Part shown: positions 61,096 through 64,000 of the stretch, one piece after another
Layout: each line of letters begins with the position of its first letter
Position numbering within the stretch: position 1 is the stretch's first letter
NCBI RefSeq assembly: GCF_903815225.1
Contig: NZ_LR813084.1
Location: 2,398,501 to 2,462,500, forward strand
Direction of reading: 5' to 3'
Length of the DNA: 64,000 nucleotides
Origin: Delftia tsuruhatensis
Lineage (GTDB): Bacteria > Pseudomonadota > Gammaproteobacteria > Burkholderiales > Burkholderiaceae_C
The notes under the pieces: generated by a model
Seen by the model: the letters and a program-made list of their open reading frames with translations, nothing else
What the model was told of the DNA's origin: nothing
Databases searched by the model: none
Program-made: the position numbers and the translations under genes

Positions 61096-61399
61096 TTGCG
61101 CTCGCGCCGCCTTGGCCAGATGTCCGTTGGGGAGGTGATTTCAGCCGGTCGAGCAGGGCATTCATCCAGTGTTTCAGCCGGTGTCCTGAATCCCGGCGTC
61201 TTTGCGGGACGTTGGCGCAATTGCCTTGCCATCGCATCAGAAAGCCTGCCAGTCGCCATAATCAGCGCCATGGCTTCCTGGCGCTTTGCGCCTCTTTCCG
61301 AGGCGTGCCGCCGCTTTCCGCGGTCCGGCGGGCGCAGGGCTCGGCGCGCGGCGCCGCGCTGTATATTGGCTTTCGTCACAGACCATTGAAGAAGACCCC
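61096..61399. other. Intergenic region before the amino-acid ABC operon
   Basis: These 304 bases hold no gene I can support. A possible -10 element TATATT lies at 61362-61367, 32 bases before the ATG at 61400, and would serve the following ABC operon. No clear terminator for chrA was seen. Confidence 0.45.
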
Positions 61400-62302
61400 A
61401 TGTCGATCCCATCCATTCTGAAATCCACCGTGGCGGCACTGGCGATCGTGACCGGCGGTGCGCTGCATGCCCAGGGCACGCCCATCGATGCCGCCGCGTT
61501 CGACGCGCTGGTGGCCCAGGGCCCCGTGGCCGACGCGGCGACCATCGCGTCGAGCACCTGGGCCAGCAAGATCAAGCAGGCCGGCACGCTGCGCCTGGGC
61601 GGCACGCAGACCTCGAATCTCTTTTCGCTGCTCAACGAGAAGGATGGCAAGCTGCGCGGCTTCGACGCGGGCCTGGCCCAACTGCTCACGCGCTACATCC
61701 TGGGCGATGCGGCCAAGTACCAGTTCACGCAGGTGAACTCGTCCACGCGCGAGCAGGTGCTGATCAACGGCCAGGTGGACCTGGTGTTCGCCACCTACTC
61801 CATCACTCCCGCGCGGGCCGAGAAGATCTCGTTCGCCGGGCCGTACTACACCTCGCAGGCCGGGGTGCTGGTGAAGGCGAACAACAAGGCGATCCAGTCG
61901 TACACCGATCTGGCTGGCAAGAAAGTGGCCACGCAGGCCGGCTCCACGGGGCCCGCCATCCTGGCGCAGCACGCGCCCAAGGCCGTGGTGCAGGAGTTCC
62001 AGACGCACCAGGAGGCGCTGGACGCCCTGCGCCAGGGCCGCGTGGACGCCTATGTGACCGATTACACGCTGCTGCTCAACGCCCTGAGCCTGGGCGCCAG
62101 CAATGCGCGGCTGGCGGGCGCGCCCTTTGGCGAGCAGGACCCCTACGGCATCGGCCTGCCCAAAGGCTCGGATGGCGTGGCCTTCGTCAATGCCTTCCTG
62201 AAGAAGGTGGAGGCCGATGGCACCTGGGCCAGGCTGTGGACGGTGTCCATCGGCCAGCGCACGGGTAGCACCGCAGTTCCCACGCCGCCCGCCCGTCCCT
62301 GA
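61400..62302 (+). CDS. Polar amino-acid ABC transporter substrate-binding protein (family 3)
   Basis: A 300-residue periplasmic protein; signal peptide STVAALAIVTGGALHAQG. The mature domain has the family-3 text KQAGTLRLGGTQTSNLFSLL, GKLRGFDAGLAQLLTRYILG, LVFATYSITPARAEKISFAG, YYTSQAGVLVKANNKAI and DLAGKKVATQAGSTGPAILA. Glutamate/aspartate- or glutamine-type ligands are usual. It is followed after 3 bases by two permease genes. The ATPase gene of this transporter is not found before the window end. Confidence 0.92.
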   Translation: MSIPSILKSTVAALAIVTGGALHAQGTPIDAAAFDALVAQGPVADAATIASSTWASKIKQAGTLRLGGTQTSNLFSLLNEKDGKLRGFDAGLAQLLTRYILGDAAKYQFTQVNSSTREQVLINGQVDLVFATYSITPARAEKISFAGPYYTSQAGVLVKANNKAIQSYTDLAGKKVATQAGSTGPAILAQHAPKAVVQEFQTHQEALDALRQGRVDAYVTDYTLLLNALSLGASNARLAGAPFGEQDPYGIGLPKGSDGVAFVNAFLKKVEADGTWARLWTVSIGQRTGSTAVPTPPARP

Positions 62303-62305
62303 TCG

Positions 62306-62968
62306 ATGGGTGAGGTTTCCAGGCTCCTGGCCGAGCATGGGCCTGCCTTCTGGCAGGCCTTGTTGCTGACGTGGAAGCTGACGGCCCTGTCCTTCGTGCC
62401 CGGCTTTGTGCTGGGCATCGTGGTGACGGTGCTGCGGCTGCTGCCCGTGCCGCCGCTGCGCTTCGTGCTGACGGGCTATGTGGAGATCTTCCGCAACATC
62501 CCCAGCGTGGCGCTGCTGATCTTCATCGTGTTCGCCCTGCCCGAGCTGGAGGTGGTTATCGACTACGAGCCCAGCGTGATCCTCACGCTGACGCTGGTGT
62601 GCTCCGCCTTCACGGCGGACTATCTGCGCGCGGGCATCAACACCGTGGCCGGCGGGCAGGTCGAGGCAGCGCTGAGCCTGGGCATGCGGCCCATGCAGGT
62701 CATTTGCTCGGTGGTTCTGCCGCAGGCGCTGCGCACCGTGGTGCAGCCCGTGACCTCGCTGCTGATCGCGCTGATGCTGTCCACCTCGCTGGCCTCACAG
62801 GTGCCCATGGCGGGCCGGGAGCTGACGGCGCTGGTGTCCAAGATGGCCAACGATTCCGCTGCCGGCATGGCCGCCTTCGGGGTGGCGGCCACGCTGTATG
62901 TGGCCACCGGCCTGCTGATCGCCTGGGCCGGCGCCGCCCTGGAAAAGAAGCTGCGGATACTGCGATGA
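62306..62968 (+). CDS. Amino-acid ABC transporter permease (HisM/GltJ type)
   Basis: A 220-residue permease of the HEQRo/polar amino-acid class. It has about five helices and the EAA loop ALSLGMRPMQVICSVVLPQA near residue 117 that contacts the ATPase; FRNIPSVALLIFIVFALPEL near residue 63 is the conserved R-P segment. It begins 3 bases after the binding-protein stop and its own stop overlaps the next permease. The two permeases should form a heterodimer. Confidence 0.92.
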   Translation: MGEVSRLLAEHGPAFWQALLLTWKLTALSFVPGFVLGIVVTVLRLLPVPPLRFVLTGYVEIFRNIPSVALLIFIVFALPELEVVIDYEPSVILTLTLVCSAFTADYLRAGINTVAGGQVEAALSLGMRPMQVICSVVLPQALRTVVQPVTSLLIALMLSTSLASQVPMAGRELTALVSKMANDSAAGMAAFGVAATLYVATGLLIAWAGAALEKKLRILR

Positions 62969-63765
62969 GCCGCCACCTGGAAGACATTCTGTTCGGCGCC
63001 CCCAGCCCCCGCGCCCGCACCGTCACCCGGACGGTGAGCGTGGTTGCGGCGGCCCTGCTGCTGGTGCTGGCGGCGGCGGTGGCGTCGCGCTTTCATTCCC
63101 AGGGGCAGCTCGATGCCAGGTTCTGGGAGTTCTTCACCTGGCCCACGACCTGGGCCTTCCTGGGCCGGGGCCTGCTGGGCACGCTGGCATCGTCGGCCAT
63201 GGCCGCCGCCATTGCGCTGGCCCTGGGGCTGGCGCTGATGGTGGGACGCCTGTCGCGTCTGCGGCTGGTGCGCTGGCCCAGCATCGCGCTCATCGAGTTC
63301 CTGCGCGGCACGCCGACGCTGTTGCTGATCTATGTGTGCTTCCTGGTGCTGCCAGCGGCCGGCATCAAGCTCGGCACCTATTGGATGCTGACCCTGCCGG
63401 TCGGCCTGAGCACGGCCGCCGTGGTGGCCGAGGTCTACCGCGCAGGCGTGCTGGCCGTGCCCCGGGGTCAGACCGATGCCGCGCGCAGCCTGGGGCTGAC
63501 CGAAGCCCAGGTGTTCCTGCTCGTGGTCTTCCCCCAGGCCCTGCGTTTCATCGTGCCAGCCCTGGTGGCGCAACTGGTCATCGTGGTCAAGGACACCACT
63601 TTCGGCTATGTGGTCACCTACGGTGAACTCATGCAGAACGCCAAGGTGCTCATCGCCAACTACCAGGCCCTGGTGCCCGTGTACCTGGTGGTCGCCGCGC
63701 TGTATTGCCTGGTGAACTACGGCATATCGAGGGCGAGCAAGCGGCTGGGCAGGCCGCGTCGTTGA
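62965..63765 (+). CDS. Amino-acid ABC transporter permease (HisQ/GltK type)
   Basis: A 266-residue permease with the same class features: EFLRGTPTLLLIYVCFLVLP near residue 113 and EAA loop ARSLGLTEAQVFLLVVFPQA near 175. An N-terminal cytoplasmic and helical extension of about 60 residues precedes the core. The ATG overlaps the first permease's stop (ATGA). It is the last gene seen of the transporter unit. Confidence 0.92.
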   Translation: MSRHLEDILFGAPSPRARTVTRTVSVVAAALLLVLAAAVASRFHSQGQLDARFWEFFTWPTTWAFLGRGLLGTLASSAMAAAIALALGLALMVGRLSRLRLVRWPSIALIEFLRGTPTLLLIYVCFLVLPAAGIKLGTYWMLTLPVGLSTAAVVAEVYRAGVLAVPRGQTDAARSLGLTEAQVFLLVVFPQALRFIVPALVAQLVIVVKDTTFGYVVTYGELMQNAKVLIANYQALVPVYLVVAALYCLVNYGISRASKRLGRPRR

Positions 63766-64000
63766 ACGACAGGGGGCACCAGCGAAGGCGTGGTTGCATG
63801 CCTGCGCGGGTCCGATACCGCCTGGCCCTCGCAACCTTCTGCGCGCCTGCTTCAGGCGGCCCACCCACGGTCTCTGCCCGGCGGTCGCGATGCGGTCCGG
63901 CAGGGCCATCGGTCTGCCTTCATCCGGACGGGGGTGACCGTTCGGAGAACGCATCAGGCGCTCCGCGCGCGCTCGCCAGGTGCGCAAACGCCCGGCGAGG
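63766..64000. other. Window end, no gene recognised
   Basis: The final 235 bases contain no supported gene. The expected ATPase gene of the amino-acid transporter does not begin here on the + strand in any frame with a recognisable P-loop. A gene starting beyond 64000 is possible. Confidence 0.4.

Overview
The window reads as chromosome of a high-GC betaproteobacterium of the Comamonadaceae, most like Delftia or Comamonas. The grounds are the pmd-type protocatechuate 4,5-cleavage operon in the gene order known from Comamonas, several Bug-type (tripartite tricarboxylate) solute receptors, an H-NS protein of the betaproteobacterial type, and short intergenic palindromic elements that look like those scattered through this family. 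No rRNA, tRNA, CRISPR array, insertion sequence or prophage gene was recognised.

Layout. 1-1824: end of an aromatic-acid CoA ligase gene followed by a hotdog thioesterase and a RidA-like protein. 1900-3553: H-NS and a TetR regulator around an AT-rich spacer. 3690-9976: a DUF2946-like protein, a TonB-dependent receptor and an ABC exporter with two large permeases, probably one metallophore-related unit; a convergent Fur-family gene follows. 11101-12872: an SDR gene and two decayed genes (amidohydrolase tail and Bug receptor). 13754-21404: pmdUKEFDABC. 21602-30999: a quinate/shikimate module with an HPPD-like protein, 3-dehydroshikimate dehydratase, aldo/keto reductase, IclR regulator with a clear operator pair, MHS transporter, shikimate-dehydrogenase-like enzyme, porin, Gfo/Idh/MocA oxidoreductase and type II dehydroquinase. 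31083-35813: drug-type MFS pump, then a GntR regulator divergent to a dehydrogenase / Bug receptor / RraA-like aldolase unit. 35850-41870: small ABM-like protein, M17 aminopeptidase with a peptide-binding protein, EamA permease, LysR regulator. 42060-48059: a 1999-residue helicase-nuclease of the DUF4011 type. 48210-51301: PPK2, CorA, alpha/beta hydrolase. 51312-55293: sulfonate-type ABC transporter with an FMN monooxygenase. 55407-63765: NIPSNAP-like protein, chemoreceptor, LysR/quinone oxidoreductase pair, chromate transporter and an amino-acid ABC transporter lacking its ATPase inside the window.

How the genes work together. The central 17 kb can be read as one route: quinate or shikimate enters through porin and MHS permease, is oxidised by the AroE-like enzyme (and perhaps the Gfo/Idh/MocA enzyme), passes through dehydroquinase and dehydroshikimate dehydratase to protocatechuate, and is opened by PmdAB and taken by PmdC, D, U, E and F to pyruvate and oxaloacetate. 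The most unusual points are a dehydroshikimate dehydratase split from its HPPD-like partner, whose metal ligands are mostly lost, an AroE-like enzyme without the usual carboxylate-binding serines, and the solitary giant helicase-nuclease with a leader hairpin.
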